The notes below the pieces were generated by a model that saw nothing but the letters and a program-made list of their open reading frames with translations, was not told where the DNA came from and searched no databases. The position numbers were made by a program, and so were the translations under genes. From an uncultured Bacilli bacterium (GTDB lineage Bacteria; Bacillota_I; Bacilli_A; RF39; UBA660), in assembly GCA_944373145.1 (NCBI GenBank), contig CALWAL010000003.1, positions 62,001 to 126,000 of the forward strand: a stretch of DNA of 64,000 nucleotides, written 5' to 3'. Below, piece by piece: positions 8,920 through 17,861 of this stretch. Position 1 is the stretch's first letter. Each line of letters opens with the position of its first letter.

Positions 8920-9486
8920 ATGAGAAAAATAATTGTTATTATCATAGTAGTATTAATATTAATTACTGGTGGAATTTTGGGCGTAAAAATTATTAGTGAT
9001 AGCGCTTCAAAACTTAATAAGGAATATAAAGAAGCTAAAAAAGAATTGAAAGTTAATTATGATAGTTTATCTAAAAATGTAGAAACTTATAATGAAATAA
9101 GATCTACTTTGGCCGAATTGATGACTTCGGCTGCTTATTACGAAGATTATCCTAATGTTAATGAGGATTTAGCCCAACTTTATCAAGAATATGATTTGTT
9201 GATTAGTGATATTACGGTGGACATTAAAAAAATTAATGAATCATGCTTGATAAATTATATGGAAAAAGAATATATTGATATTTGTAATAATTATCCTTTA
9301 ATATATGAAAAAATTATTAATGTTTATGTTGATGATATTGCTTCTTATAATGAATTAATAACTAATTATCATAATTGGGCAAATAAAGATGAATATGATT
9401 TATTTAAATCAAACAATATTAACGATTATCTTGATTACAATGGTGATGGTATATATGAGGGGAGAACAAATGATGGCGAAGAATAG
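8920..9486 (+). CDS. Membrane-anchored protein with C-terminal calcium-loop-like motif
   Basis: Not recognised as a known family. 188 residues: an N-terminal membrane anchor (residues 3-22, Ile/Val-rich), then ~140 residues of charged helical sequence likely outside the membrane, ending in DYNGDGIYEGRTNDGEE. The DxNxDGxxxG pattern is like the EF-hand loop of dockerin or Ca-binding repeats, but only one copy is present. RBS GGAAGGTG. Its 3' end overlaps the start of the phosphodiester glycosidase gene by 17 bases, so the two are coupled and may act together at the cell surface (inference). A LemA-like helical fold is possible but no signature supports it. Confidence 0.6.
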   Translation: MRKIIVIIIVVLILITGGILGVKIISDSASKLNKEYKEAKKELKVNYDSLSKNVETYNEIRSTLAELMTSAAYYEDYPNVNEDLAQLYQEYDLLISDITVDIKKINESCLINYMEKEYIDICNNYPLIYEKIINVYVDDIASYNELITNYHNWANKDEYDLFKSNNINDYLDYNGDGIYEGRTNDGEE

Positions 9487-10750
9487 AGAAGTAGAATCAG
9501 TGAAAAAAAACAATATTTTTGATCAATATGCCAAATATTTTTTATGGTCATCTTTACTTGGAACGCTTTTAATCCCCGGTTTCATTGTCTTATTAATTAT
9601 TTCTAGTCATAGTACGTTACTTATAAATGAAATTGCTGTGATAATTATCTCATCATTATTAGTTATTTTTTCCTTATTAGTAATTTTAGGTGTTGTTATT
9701 TTTATGAAAAAAAAGCCAATTATCAAGATACAAAAAAAAATATTTTTTGGCCTTTTTGAAGTTATTTATATAGTTGGCTGTATATTTTTTGTTATTTTAT
9801 TATATGGTCCCTATAATGGTTTTAAAGATTGGTTAGTAACAACAGCGATGGCTACAATGAATCATAAACACTATTGTCAGTGGTTTTATAACGAAACTGA
9901 AATTGATGAAGTGTTTAGCCGTAACTATATTAAAGAAACAGGCGAATCTACTAATACTGATTTAATTGATATTAATACTGATAAAGTAGTAGTTGACCGT
10001 TATGCTAATAAGTATGAAAAAGAAATTCTAGAACGTGAAGATGGAACTCTATATAAAATTATTGAATTAGATGTTAATGGTTGTAAAGGATATTTAGCGG
10101 TTATTTATGATTCGTCTAAAGTAGGGGTGGCAACAACTAATCGTGTTGGCACGTATGGTCAATATGCTGTTGATATTGCTAAAAGGGAAAAGGCCGTGCT
10201 TGCTATTAATGGTGCCGGTTTTAAAGATCCGGGACATGCTAGTACTGGAGGTATGCCTCGTGGAATAACAATAGTTGATAGTAAAATTGTTACAAATAAT
10301 GAATATGGCCGACCTGCAACCGGAGGATTAATTGGTTTTACCAAAGATAATAAATTAGTATTGTTAAAAAATACTACAGCAGAAGAAGCTCTTGATATGG
10401 GAATTAGAGATGCAGTATCATGGGGTCCATTTTTAATTGTTAATGGGAAATCTTCTTATACGTCTGGTAATGGTGGCTGGGGTTATGCAGCTAGAACTGC
10501 AATAGGTCAAAGGCGAGATGGGATAGTATTGATGTTGGTTGTTGATAGTAATTATAATCGTACAAAAGGTGCCAGCATGGTCGATTTAACTAAAATTATG
10601 GAACGTTATGGGGCATATAATGCAGCTAATTTAGATGGAGGTACTTCAAGTGTTATGGTAGAAAATGGTGAATTAATTAACGAACCAATTGATTCTACTT
10701 TGCAAAAACAAACAAGACCAATTGCTACTACCTTTATAGTTACAAAATAA
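9470..10750 (+). CDS. Membrane protein with phosphodiester glycosidase (NAGPA) domain
   Basis: 426 residues with three N-terminal membrane segments (about 23-45, 53-78, 93-115) and a C-terminal NAGPA/DUF2233 domain (~200-426), a family that cleaves sugar phosphodiester bonds or acts in exopolysaccharide modification. Family features: AINGAGF, a Gly-rich GGMPRGITI strand, SWGPFLIVNG, AARTAIGQ and AANLDGGTSSVM near the end. The domain should lie outside the membrane. The open frame starts upstream at 9389, but GAGGGGAG at 9457-9464 points to ATG 9470 (or the adjacent 9473). Translationally coupled to the preceding gene. The substrate cannot be told from sequence. Confidence 0.8.
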   Translation: MMAKNREVESVKKNNIFDQYAKYFLWSSLLGTLLIPGFIVLLIISSHSTLLINEIAVIIISSLLVIFSLLVILGVVIFMKKKPIIKIQKKIFFGLFEVIYIVGCIFFVILLYGPYNGFKDWLVTTAMATMNHKHYCQWFYNETEIDEVFSRNYIKETGESTNTDLIDINTDKVVVDRYANKYEKEILEREDGTLYKIIELDVNGCKGYLAVIYDSSKVGVATTNRVGTYGQYAVDIAKREKAVLAINGAGFKDPGHASTGGMPRGITIVDSKIVTNNEYGRPATGGLIGFTKDNKLVLLKNTTAEEALDMGIRDAVSWGPFLIVNGKSSYTSGNGGWGYAARTAIGQRRDGIVLMLVVDSNYNRTKGASMVDLTKIMERYGAYNAANLDGGTSSVMVENGELINEPIDSTLQKQTRPIATTFIVTK

Positions 10751-10753
10751 TTA

Positions 10754-10784
10754 AAAAGATGTTAAGTTTAGCTTAACATCTTTT
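10754..10784. terminator. Bidirectional terminator
   Basis: 13-bp stem AAAAGATGTTAAG / CTTAACATCTTTT with a 5-base loop between convergent genes. Confidence 0.8.
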
Positions 10785-11460
10785 CTAGTTCTATTTCTCT
10801 AACATCTTCATTATTTTCAAATTTTCGTTTTAATATTGCTTTGGCTACTTGCTTTGACATATCCACTAAATTGCGCCAGTCTTGGGAATCATTAATAATT
10901 TTGCCAATATTAACTTCAGTAATTTTAGCGCCAAGTTTGTAAACATCAATTAATATCCCAATATCTACGCCATAATCTTTTTCAAATACAATTTGATGAA
11001 ATAGTTCTTTTTTTCCGGCGATAATTCCACTTAATGGTTGCCCAAATTTTGTAAGTTTAGGAAATGTTAATTCCAATAAAGGTTTAGCAACTAAGGTGGT
11101 AACACGCCCTTGACTGCGATCAAAGGTTGATTTAACAAATGTATATTTATCGTTTAAGATTGGTTTAAGCATTTTGTCAATAAAGTCATTTTCATAATTA
11201 TCTATATCAGCATCGGCATATAAAATAATATCACCATGAGCTTTTTTTAAACCTAGGGCCATAGCCCGACCTTTACCAACTCTTTTACACGTATATACTT
11301 TTGCTCCGGTTTTTAGTGCAATCGCTTCTGTTTTATCACTAGAATTATTATTTATCACTATAATTTCGTCAACAAGTTTATTTTTTTGTATATTTTTTAT
11401 AACTTTTGCAATGTGTTTTTCCTCGTTTCTTGCTGGTATAACTACCGAAACATTACTCAT
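10768..11460 (-). CDS. GT81-like glycosyltransferase (glucosyl-3-phosphoglycerate synthase type)
   Basis: 230-residue GT-A fold glycosyltransferase. VVIPARNEE at the N-terminus and the DxD-type ILYADADIDN are general GT2/GT81 motifs. The C-terminal half has the order typical of glucosyl-3-phosphoglycerate synthases: RSQGRVTTLVAKPLL, then FPKL, then QPLSGIIAGKKEL, then YGVDIGILID. Such enzymes transfer a sugar from a nucleotide donor to 3-phosphoglycerate or a similar acceptor, as a step to compatible solutes or glycolipid heads. Start chosen at 11460 (MSNVSVV), which has AGGAGG eight bases upstream; the frame extends seven codons further without an RBS. It is divergent from a GT4 gene. The exact substrate is uncertain. 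Confidence 0.75.
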   Translation of the reverse strand: MSNVSVVIPARNEEKHIAKVIKNIQKNKLVDEIIVINNNSSDKTEAIALKTGAKVYTCKRVGKGRAMALGLKKAHGDIILYADADIDNYENDFIDKMLKPILNDKYTFVKSTFDRSQGRVTTLVAKPLLELTFPKLTKFGQPLSGIIAGKKELFHQIVFEKDYGVDIGILIDVYKLGAKITEVNIGKIINDSQDWRNLVDMSKQVAKAILKRKFENNEDVREIELEKMLS

Positions 11461-11523
11461 AAAAATCCTCCTTAAAGACACCTTGCAAGTAACCTAGTAA
11501 AGTATATACTATTTGTAGTTAAG

Positions 11524-11552
11524 TTGTCAAATTTGTCGAATTACGTTATAAT
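11524..11552 (+). promoter_or_regulatory. Promoter of GT4 gene
   Basis: TTGTCA (11524-11529), 17 bases, TATAAT (11547-11552). Because of this, in-frame start codons at 11524 and 11551 cannot be the real start of the gene. Confidence 0.7.
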
Positions 11553-11568
11553 GGAAAAGGTGATGGAA

Positions 11569-12564
11569 GTGAAAATTGTATTTTATAATAAAACATTGCT
11601 TAGCGGTGGAATTGAAAAGTGTATTGAACTTTTAAGTAAAAAATTATATGGCCTTTATGATATTGATGTTGTATATACTCATACTGAAAAATTAGATCCT
11701 AATATTGTTAAAGTTTTAAATCAATATGCTAATGTATATCAAATTACAGATCAAATTGTTGATTGTGATGTTGCTGTTTGGTGCTTTTTATATTTTGATT
11801 ATCACAATCTAAAAAAACAGATACGTGCCCCAAAAAATATTGCTTGGGTTCATAGTATGCCACGCATTTTGCCTGGATGTTTATTAGATGATGATGAATT
11901 TGTTGATGAAATGGACGAGATTGTTTGTGTGTCCGAAGCAGTAAAAAATCATTTGCAAGTAAAAAAAGAAGGCATTGTTGTTCATAATTTTATGCCAGAA
12001 AATATTTTGGAACTTAGTAACATAAACCCAGCTATTTATCCTAATGATTCCTTAAATTTAGTTGTTGTTTCAAGATTATCTCGTGGGAAAGGCTTTGACC
12101 GATTATTAATTTTATGTCAAACATTAAAAGAAAAGCGTATTCCATTTCATTTAACTATTGTTGGTAAAGGAAGAGCTGATGAGGAAAAAATAAAAAAATC
12201 TTTCGCCCCTTATTCAGAAGTTGAATTTGTCGGTTATCAAGAAAACCCATATCGTTATGTAAAAAATGCCGATTATTTAGTACAATTAAGTGATGATGAA
12301 TCTTGGTGTAATACTATAACAGAAGCCAAAATTTTAGGAGTTCCTGTTATTGTTACTAATTTTGAAAGTTCTAAAGAGCAAGTTACTGATTTAATTAATG
12401 GTATTATTATTCCATTAGAGGAAACTGATTATAGTAGTTATGTTGATATAGCTTTATCCCATAAAAAGGATTTGAGAGACAATGTGAAAGGTTTTAAGTT
12501 TGAAAATGAGATTGAGGCTTGGTATCAGTTATTTGAGAAAAAAGTAAAAGGACCTAGAAAATAG
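11569..12564 (+). CDS. GT4-family glycosyltransferase
   Basis: 331-residue GT-B glycosyltransferase. The N-terminus KIVFYNKTLLSGGIEKCI carries the Gly-rich acceptor loop. The C-terminal donor domain has VSRLSRGKGFDRLL, IVGKGRADEEKI, VEFVGYQENPYRYV and the E-x7-E-like DDESWCNTITEAKILGVP. Start chosen as GTG 11569 because AGGTGA lies at 11558-11563 and the upstream promoter excludes earlier starts; ATG 11563 is the alternative. Probably cytoplasmic, building a surface polysaccharide or glycolipid. Divergent neighbour of the GT81-like gene, so both may modify the same glycan (inference). Confidence 0.8.
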   Translation: MKIVFYNKTLLSGGIEKCIELLSKKLYGLYDIDVVYTHTEKLDPNIVKVLNQYANVYQITDQIVDCDVAVWCFLYFDYHNLKKQIRAPKNIAWVHSMPRILPGCLLDDDEFVDEMDEIVCVSEAVKNHLQVKKEGIVVHNFMPENILELSNINPAIYPNDSLNLVVVSRLSRGKGFDRLLILCQTLKEKRIPFHLTIVGKGRADEEKIKKSFAPYSEVEFVGYQENPYRYVKNADYLVQLSDDESWCNTITEAKILGVPVIVTNFESSKEQVTDLINGIIIPLEETDYSSYVDIALSHKKDLRDNVKGFKFENEIEAWYQLFEKKVKGPRK

Positions 12565-12580
12565 TTTCTAAGTCCTTTTT
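12546..12580. terminator. Bidirectional terminator
   Basis: AAAAGGAC..TAGAAA pairs with TTTCTA..GTCCTTTT, followed by T residues; between convergent GT4 and rnhC. Confidence 0.75.
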
Positions 12581-13529
12581 ATAATAATTTTTCTTGAATC
12601 TTTTCAGTATTTTTAAAATTTAATTTAGCTATATCTTTTAATATATCAAACCCATATTTTTGAACAATTTTAACTCCAATTTCATCAACTTTATCTGAAG
12701 CTCCTTTAGGAAGAAATATATTTAAACTTTCACTAATTTTATTAAATTCCTTTAAAAAGATAAGGCGACTTATGAGTGAGGCGCAAGCAACTGCTAACGA
12801 TTTATCTTCGCCTTTGGTTAAAAAAGTAATATTTTTAAAAATCGCTTTACTATTTTTTAAATAATTAAAATACACAAATGGTTGAGCAAATTGATCAACA
12901 ATAACATATTCCCAATCATAAATTTCATTAGTTAATTGTATTAAAACTTTATTATGTAATATTGCTTTTAGTTTGTTCATATTGTTATCATCACTATAAC
13001 GGTCATTATATTCTTTATTACTTAAAATAACACTTTTATAAGGAATTTTTTTTATGATTTGTGGAACGATTTGTAAAATTTTTTCATCATTCATTTTTTT
13101 TGAGTCTTTAACCCCTAATTCTTCTAACCACGAAATATTTTCTTTAGCAACATATGCACTAGTAACAACAATTGGTCCAAAGTAATCACCAGTTCCCACT
13201 TCATCAGAACCTATGGCATTAGCATGATATATTTTAGAATCAATAAATTCTTTTTTATTCTTTTCTTTCTTTTTATCATCACTATTTTTTACGTCAACCA
13301 ATTTATGAGGATTTAGATGCCTTTCCCGTTCAATCCATAATTGTGCAGATAAATCGGCATTCATTCCTTGAAAGACTGCTTTACCAGATTCATAAACTGT
13401 TACAACACAATCAGCATCATCCGCCTGAAATACAGCATAAGGAGGTGTCTTTTCTCTCTTAAAATCGGTAAAAAACTCTTCCATTTCTTTCTTTGTATTT
13501 TCACTAATTTTTAAAGTAATAGTGCCCAT
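12579..13529 (-). CDS. rnhC: Ribonuclease HIII
   Basis: Degrades RNA in RNA:DNA hybrids. 316 residues: N-terminal TBP-like DUF3378 domain (~1-75, with GKAVFQGMNA) and a type 2 RNase H domain (~95-310). Catalytic motif GSDEVGTGDYFGP (DEVG acidic pair plus the second Asp), KDSKKMND, VIVDQFAQP, and the late CASLISR region. The DEVGTGD..GP and the N-terminal domain separate HIII from HII. RBS GGGAGTGG precedes ATG. It is divergent from cvpA, the same arrangement as in Bacillus (rnhC next to yshB/cvpA), although mutS2 and polX are missing here. Confidence 0.93.
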   Translation of the reverse strand: MGTITLKISENTKKEMEEFFTDFKREKTPPYAVFQADDADCVVTVYESGKAVFQGMNADLSAQLWIERERHLNPHKLVDVKNSDDKKKEKNKKEFIDSKIYHANAIGSDEVGTGDYFGPIVVTSAYVAKENISWLEELGVKDSKKMNDEKILQIVPQIIKKIPYKSVILSNKEYNDRYSDDNNMNKLKAILHNKVLIQLTNEIYDWEYVIVDQFAQPFVYFNYLKNSKAIFKNITFLTKGEDKSLAVACASLISRLIFLKEFNKISESLNIFLPKGASDKVDEIGVKIVQKYGFDILKDIAKLNFKNTEKIQEKLL

Positions 13530-13627
13530 GTTACCACTCCCTTTACTATTTTACCATATTTTTTTAAATATTAATATATCATTAAGATGATTATATGATA
13601 TAATCAAATTGGAAGGTAGGCGATTTG

Positions 13628-14320
13628 ATGACAGTTGTTGATGTAGTAATAATATTACTTATTTTGTTTGGCGGTTTTATAGGAATGAAAAGAGGATTTA
13701 CTAGGCAACTAGTTGATACTGTTGGTGTTATAGTAGCAATTATATTAGCTTTTTTACTTCGAGGATATGTTTCAAATCTATTTTATAAGTTTATGCCGTT
13801 TTTTGAATTTGGTGGTAGATTTGAAGGTATTACTGCTATGAATATTTTATTATATGAAGTAATTGCTTTTATCTTAATTTTGTGTCTTTTATCAGGAATT
13901 TTAACATTTCTTCGTAAATCAACTAATGTTTTTGAAAAAATGTTAAACGCCACTATTATTTTAGGTATTCCGTCTAAGATATTGGGATTTATTGTAGGAA
14001 TAATTAATAATTTTATATATGTTTTTATTGTTCTATATGTTTTATCTTTACCAATGTTGGGATTTACTTTTATTAGTGAGGCTAAAGTAACGACTAGTAT
14101 TTTAGAAAGTACGCCAATATTATCACATTTTTGTAATGGTTCGGTACAAGTGTTTAAAGAAATGCATGATTTAATGGAGGAGTATCGAACTGGTGAAGAT
14201 CGTGAAGCTTTAAATCAAAAGACATTGCTTTTATTTATTGAACATGATGTAACGGATAAAGAAACAATTAATGAACTAATAAAAAATGAAAAACTTGAAA
14301 ATGCTACAGTAATAGAGTGA
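13628..14320 (+). CDS. cvpA: CvpA family membrane protein
   Basis: 230-residue membrane protein of the CvpA family (colicin V production protein; role in envelope homeostasis, exact activity unknown). Four hydrophobic segments at roughly 4-25, 30-50, 70-95 and 105-130, with the characteristic short charged loop RRGF-like MKRGFTRQ after the first span. The C-terminal ~80 residues are polar and cytoplasmic. Start at ATG 13628 rather than the adjacent upstream TTG; GGAAGGTAGG lies in front. The next gene, rsmE, has its own RBS after a small hairpin (GAAGCC/GGCTTC, 14321-14336). Confidence 0.8.
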   Translation: MTVVDVVIILLILFGGFIGMKRGFTRQLVDTVGVIVAIILAFLLRGYVSNLFYKFMPFFEFGGRFEGITAMNILLYEVIAFILILCLLSGILTFLRKSTNVFEKMLNATIILGIPSKILGFIVGIINNFIYVFIVLYVLSLPMLGFTFISEAKVTTSILESTPILSHFCNGSVQVFKEMHDLMEEYRTGEDREALNQKTLLLFIEHDVTDKETINELIKNEKLENATVIE

Positions 14321-14359
14321 GAAGCCATTGGCTTCTTTCTTAATATTAAGGAGGATAAA

Positions 14360-15070
14360 ATGCAACGATATTTTGCTAAAGCTAAAGAAAATGGATTTTT
14401 TTTATTAAATGACGATGATCTTTATCATATTAAGACAGTTATGAGAATGAAAACAGGAGATTATATTGAAGTAGTTTATAATCATAATGTGTATCTATGT
14501 ACTTTAGAAATAAATCAAAAAATAATTATTAGGAATAATAAACTATTAGACCAAAGAATGAATAATATGCCGGAAGTAACATTAATTTTACCTTTTTTGA
14601 AAGAACAAAAAATTGATTTAATTTTACAAAAAGGGACGGAGTTAGGAATAAAGAAATTTATTTTTGTTGAGACGGAACGCACAATTGTTAAAATTGAAGA
14701 GAAAAAAGTGTCTAATAAACTTGAAAGATGGTCAAGAATATGTAAAGAAGCAAGTGAACAATCAATGCGGAATGATATTCCAAATATAGAAATAATAAGG
14801 GATAGAACTACACTTAGTAATTTGATTGGATTAAAATTAATTTGCAGTACTGTCGAAAAAGATAAAACCATTAAAAAGGCTTTGAAAAATGGGGGTAATT
14901 GTGATAAAATTAACTTAATGATAGGACCTGAAGGTGGATTGTCAGAAATAGAAGAAAAATACTTTGAAGAGATGGGATATGAAAAAATTAGTTTGGGTAA
15001 TCAGATTATGCGAGTAGAAACGGTGCCAATCTTTTTAGCAAGTATAATTAATTATGAATATATGGAGTGA
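14360..15070 (+). CDS. rsmE: 16S rRNA (uracil(1498)-N(3))-methyltransferase
   Basis: Methylates U1498 of 16S rRNA with SAM. 236 residues: N-terminal PUA-like domain (~1-70) and a SPOUT domain with the C-terminal trefoil knot. Signatures: the KEQKIDLILQKGTELG stretch, ERW-like LERWSRICKEASEQS, and the SAM site IGPEGGLSEIEE plus LGNQIMRVETVP. RBS TAAGGAGG. The stop TGA is five bases before the next ATG. Order rsmE...mtaB is as in Bacillus (yqeU-yqeV), with one extra gene inserted between them here. Confidence 0.93.
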   Translation: MQRYFAKAKENGFFLLNDDDLYHIKTVMRMKTGDYIEVVYNHNVYLCTLEINQKIIIRNNKLLDQRMNNMPEVTLILPFLKEQKIDLILQKGTELGIKKFIFVETERTIVKIEEKKVSNKLERWSRICKEASEQSMRNDIPNIEIIRDRTTLSNLIGLKLICSTVEKDKTIKKALKNGGNCDKINLMIGPEGGLSEIEEKYFEEMGYEKISLGNQIMRVETVPIFLASIINYEYME

Positions 15071-15074
15071 TAAT

Positions 15075-16415
15075 ATGGGCAAAATATTAGATTTTATTGT
15101 CGGTAATACTTTTGTTTTTGTTGGCGTTTTATTAGGCCTTTTAGCTACGTTAGTTTTTGTAATATTATCTGTTAGTAAGACATTTAAAAAAAGTAAAATT
15201 CCTATTTATGAAGAAATTGATGAAAATATTGAATTAGAAAGTGTTAAAGAAGAAGACGTTATTGAAAAACCACAAAAACGAGTTAAGCAACAAACTGATA
15301 TTGATGCGAAAAAAATAAAAAAGAGTAAAGTTGCTAATAAAGGGCGCAAAAGTAAAGATGAGAAAATAGCTGATAGTGTACTTACGGAAGAATTAGCAAA
15401 AGATAACTTAGATGACAAAACAGTTGAGGAACCAGAAAAAAAAGCCAAGAAAAAAATTAAAGTAGAAAATTCTGAATTAAAAAAAGAAGAATCAAAAAGT
15501 ATTTTTGATGACGAATTAGATGAACTAGAAGAAGTTGAATTTGACGATAAAGCGTTACGTGAAGAATTAGAAAAAATTGAAGATAAAGAAATTGAAGAAC
15601 GGATTGATGAAGAACATAAAAAAGATATTGAAGAAGAAATTGAAGAAAATGATAATAGCGAATTAAAGCAGATATTAGAAGAAATGAAAGAAAAAAATGA
15701 ATTAGATCCGGAAGAGATTGTACGTAATTTTGAAGAGGAGCAAGAAGCACAATCAATTATTAGTTATCAAGAACTTTTAAGCGTTGTCAAACAAAGAGAA
15801 AATGATTTTGAAGATGAATTAGAATCACGACCTTTAGCAACTGTGTCAGATTTTATCAAAAAAGATAATGTTTCAGAAGTAAAACCAGAAGCAAATGTTT
15901 TAGAAATGATTGAAAAACTTGATAAGGTTAAAAAAACGGATAAAATTGATGTTAAAACTGAAGAAAAAGTTGAAGAAGAATTTGAAGAAAGCATCGGTGA
16001 AAGCCGTGATATGAAAGAAACGTACGAAACTTTTGAAAGTGAGTCATTAAAAGAAATCCCTGAAGAAGGACGTTTTAAAAAGACAGAAGTTATTTCACCT
16101 GTCTTTGGACGGATTCAAGAAAAAAATGAAATAGATTATCCTAAAGTTGAAAAATTTGCGCGAAATAATAAAAAATCTGATATAATAAAACCTGAAAGGC
16201 CATTAACTAGTTTAGAAAAAAGAAGAAAAAATAAAGCAATTGAGGAAGAAATGAAATTGCTAAATGCGATGTTTGCAGATATATCTTCTAAAGTTGAGGA
16301 AAAAGAAAAAAAAGAAAATGTTAAAGAGGATGAAGATGAGATAGAATCTTTAACAGAAATTTCTAAAAATGAGGATTTTTTAAAAGCATTAAAAGATTTT
16401 CGTGATAGTTTATAA
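15075..16415 (+). CDS. Membrane-anchored, Glu/Lys-rich coiled protein
   Basis: Not recognised. 446 residues: one N-terminal membrane segment (residues ~9-31) and a very long, highly charged tail (EE, KK and DE runs) predicted as helix and coil with little hydrophobic core. Short conserved-looking islands late in the protein: SPVFGRIQEK (~330) and PLTSLEKRRKNKAIEEEMKLLNAMFADIS (start ~375; stretch shortened here: PLTSLEKRRK...LLNAMF). Start at ATG 15075, not the upstream in-frame codon inside rsmE, since GGAGTGAT is placed correctly. It lies between rsmE and mtaB. The architecture (anchor plus acidic cytoplasmic tail plus terminal motif) resembles scaffold proteins of cell division, but there is no family match I can name. 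Confidence 0.7.
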   Translation: MGKILDFIVGNTFVFVGVLLGLLATLVFVILSVSKTFKKSKIPIYEEIDENIELESVKEEDVIEKPQKRVKQQTDIDAKKIKKSKVANKGRKSKDEKIADSVLTEELAKDNLDDKTVEEPEKKAKKKIKVENSELKKEESKSIFDDELDELEEVEFDDKALREELEKIEDKEIEERIDEEHKKDIEEEIEENDNSELKQILEEMKEKNELDPEEIVRNFEEEQEAQSIISYQELLSVVKQRENDFEDELESRPLATVSDFIKKDNVSEVKPEANVLEMIEKLDKVKKTDKIDVKTEEKVEEEFEESIGESRDMKETYETFESESLKEIPEEGRFKKTEVISPVFGRIQEKNEIDYPKVEKFARNNKKSDIIKPERPLTSLEKRRKNKAIEEEMKLLNAMFADISSKVEEKEKKENVKEDEDEIESLTEISKNEDFLKALKDFRDSL

Positions 16416-16440
16416 GCCTATTTAATAGGCTTATTTTTTT
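16412..16440 (+). terminator. Terminator after charged membrane protein
   Basis: ATAAGCCTA / TAGGCTTAT stem followed by a T-run. Confidence 0.8.
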
Positions 16441-16452
16441 GGGAGTGATAAA

Positions 16453-17733
16453 ATGAAATTTAAAATATATACTTTAGGGTGTAAAGTAAATACTTATGAA
16501 TCAAATGTTATGCGTGATAAACTATTGAATGCTAATTATGTTGAAAGCGATGACGATTTAGCAGATATTTACATTATCAATACGTGTACAGTTACAGATA
16601 CAAGTGCACATAAGTCATTAAAAATGATTAGACATTGTATTCGTAAAAATAATAAAGCTGTAATTGTTGTATGTGGGTGTATGACACAAATAGAACCTAA
16701 TAAAGCTAAATTGCCTGGGGTTTCAATTATTTTAGGAAATAAATATAAAAGTCAAATTGTAGAGTTAATTTCAGAATATCAAAAAAATAAAACTACAATT
16801 GTTAAAATTGATGATATAATGTCAGCTTCATTTGAACATATGGTATTAAATAATTTTAACCGAACTAGAGCCTTTGTTAAAGTAGAAGATGGTTGCGAAA
16901 ATTATTGTAGTTATTGTATTATTCCTTATGCACGGGGAAAAGTTCGAAGTAAGGATTCAAAAATAATATTAGAAGAAATAACAAAATTAGTTCAAGATGG
17001 CCATCGAGAAGTAGTTCTAACTGGAATTCATACTGGTCATTATGGCGGAGATTTGATTAATTATAATTTTTCTAATTTATTAGAAGATATACTAAAAATA
17101 AATGGTTTAGAGAGACTAAGAATTTCGTCCATTGAAATAACGGAAATAGATAAAAACATATTAGATGTATTTAAAAAATCTAAAATCATTGTCGATCATT
17201 TACATATTCCAATTCAAAGTGGATCGGATGAGATATTAAAGTTAATGAACCGTAAATATGATAAAACATATTTCATAAATAAAGTAAAGCAGATAAGAAA
17301 TATTAGACCAGAAATATCATTATCAACTGATTTAATAGTAGGATTTCCAGGAGAAACAGATGAGTTATTCAATGAAACAGTTGAAACAATAAAACAAATT
17401 AAATTTAGTAAGATACATGTTTTTCCTTTTTCGTTAAGAAAAGGAACTAAAGCTGAGAGCTTACCAAATCATTTGGATGAAGTTGTGAAAAAAAGTAGAG
17501 TAAAAACAATGATTGAAATAAGTAAAGAATTAGAAATAGATTATATGAAAAAATTTATTAATAAAGATATGTCTTTTATTCCTGAAAAATATGTAAATGG
17601 TTATTTGATAGGACATACTGGTAATTATTTGCTAATCAAAGCAAAAAGTGATTGTGCAATTTTTGATTCATTGAATGTTAAAATAAAAAAAGTAGATTAT
17701 CCTTATTGTCTTGCTGAAATTATTAATGTTTAA
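16453..17733 (+). CDS. mtaB: tRNA (t6A37) methylthiotransferase
   Basis: Radical-SAM enzyme that turns t6A37 of ANN-decoding tRNAs into ms2t6A. 426 residues: UPF0004 domain with its three Cys (TLGCKVNTYES, NTCTVT, CGCMTQ), then the radical SAM motif CENYCSYCIIPYARG (CxxxCxxC), DLIVGFPGET, and a short C-terminal TRAM-like part. Motifs are complete for two 4Fe-4S clusters. The GCKVN start is typical for MtaB rather than MiaB (GCQMN). RBS GGGAGTGAT. The window's tRNA-Thr and tRNA-Asn genes are expected substrates, since they read ANN codons. Confidence 0.92.
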   Translation: MKFKIYTLGCKVNTYESNVMRDKLLNANYVESDDDLADIYIINTCTVTDTSAHKSLKMIRHCIRKNNKAVIVVCGCMTQIEPNKAKLPGVSIILGNKYKSQIVELISEYQKNKTTIVKIDDIMSASFEHMVLNNFNRTRAFVKVEDGCENYCSYCIIPYARGKVRSKDSKIILEEITKLVQDGHREVVLTGIHTGHYGGDLINYNFSNLLEDILKINGLERLRISSIEITEIDKNILDVFKKSKIIVDHLHIPIQSGSDEILKLMNRKYDKTYFINKVKQIRNIRPEISLSTDLIVGFPGETDELFNETVETIKQIKFSKIHVFPFSLRKGTKAESLPNHLDEVVKKSRVKTMIEISKELEIDYMKKFINKDMSFIPEKYVNGYLIGHTGNYLLIKAKSDCAIFDSLNVKIKKVDYPYCLAEIINV

Positions 17734-17769
17734 ATAAATCCTTAAGCTATAATAAAATAAAAGCCTTTT

Positions 17770-17798
17770 TTGCAATTTTATTTAGTTTGTGTTAAAAT
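17770..17798 (+). promoter_or_regulatory. Promoter of AraC-type gene
   Basis: TTGCAA (17770-17775), 17 bases, TAAAAT (17793-17798), 64 bases before the GTG start. Confidence 0.6.
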
Positions 17799-17861
17799 AC
17801 CACTAATGTTTAAGAAAAATGGCTGATTATCTTATAAAATGTGTATTGGAGGGGGATTGTT

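Noticed and set aside
15206-15994. Three minus-strand frames opposite the acidic membrane protein
   Set aside because: Low-complexity Ser/Leu products mirroring GAA/GAT codons; no RBS; shadow frames.
17734-17769. Terminator after mtaB
   Set aside because: Only a weak AT-only inverted repeat (AAATAAAA/TTTTATTT) that overlaps the next promoter; not convincing.
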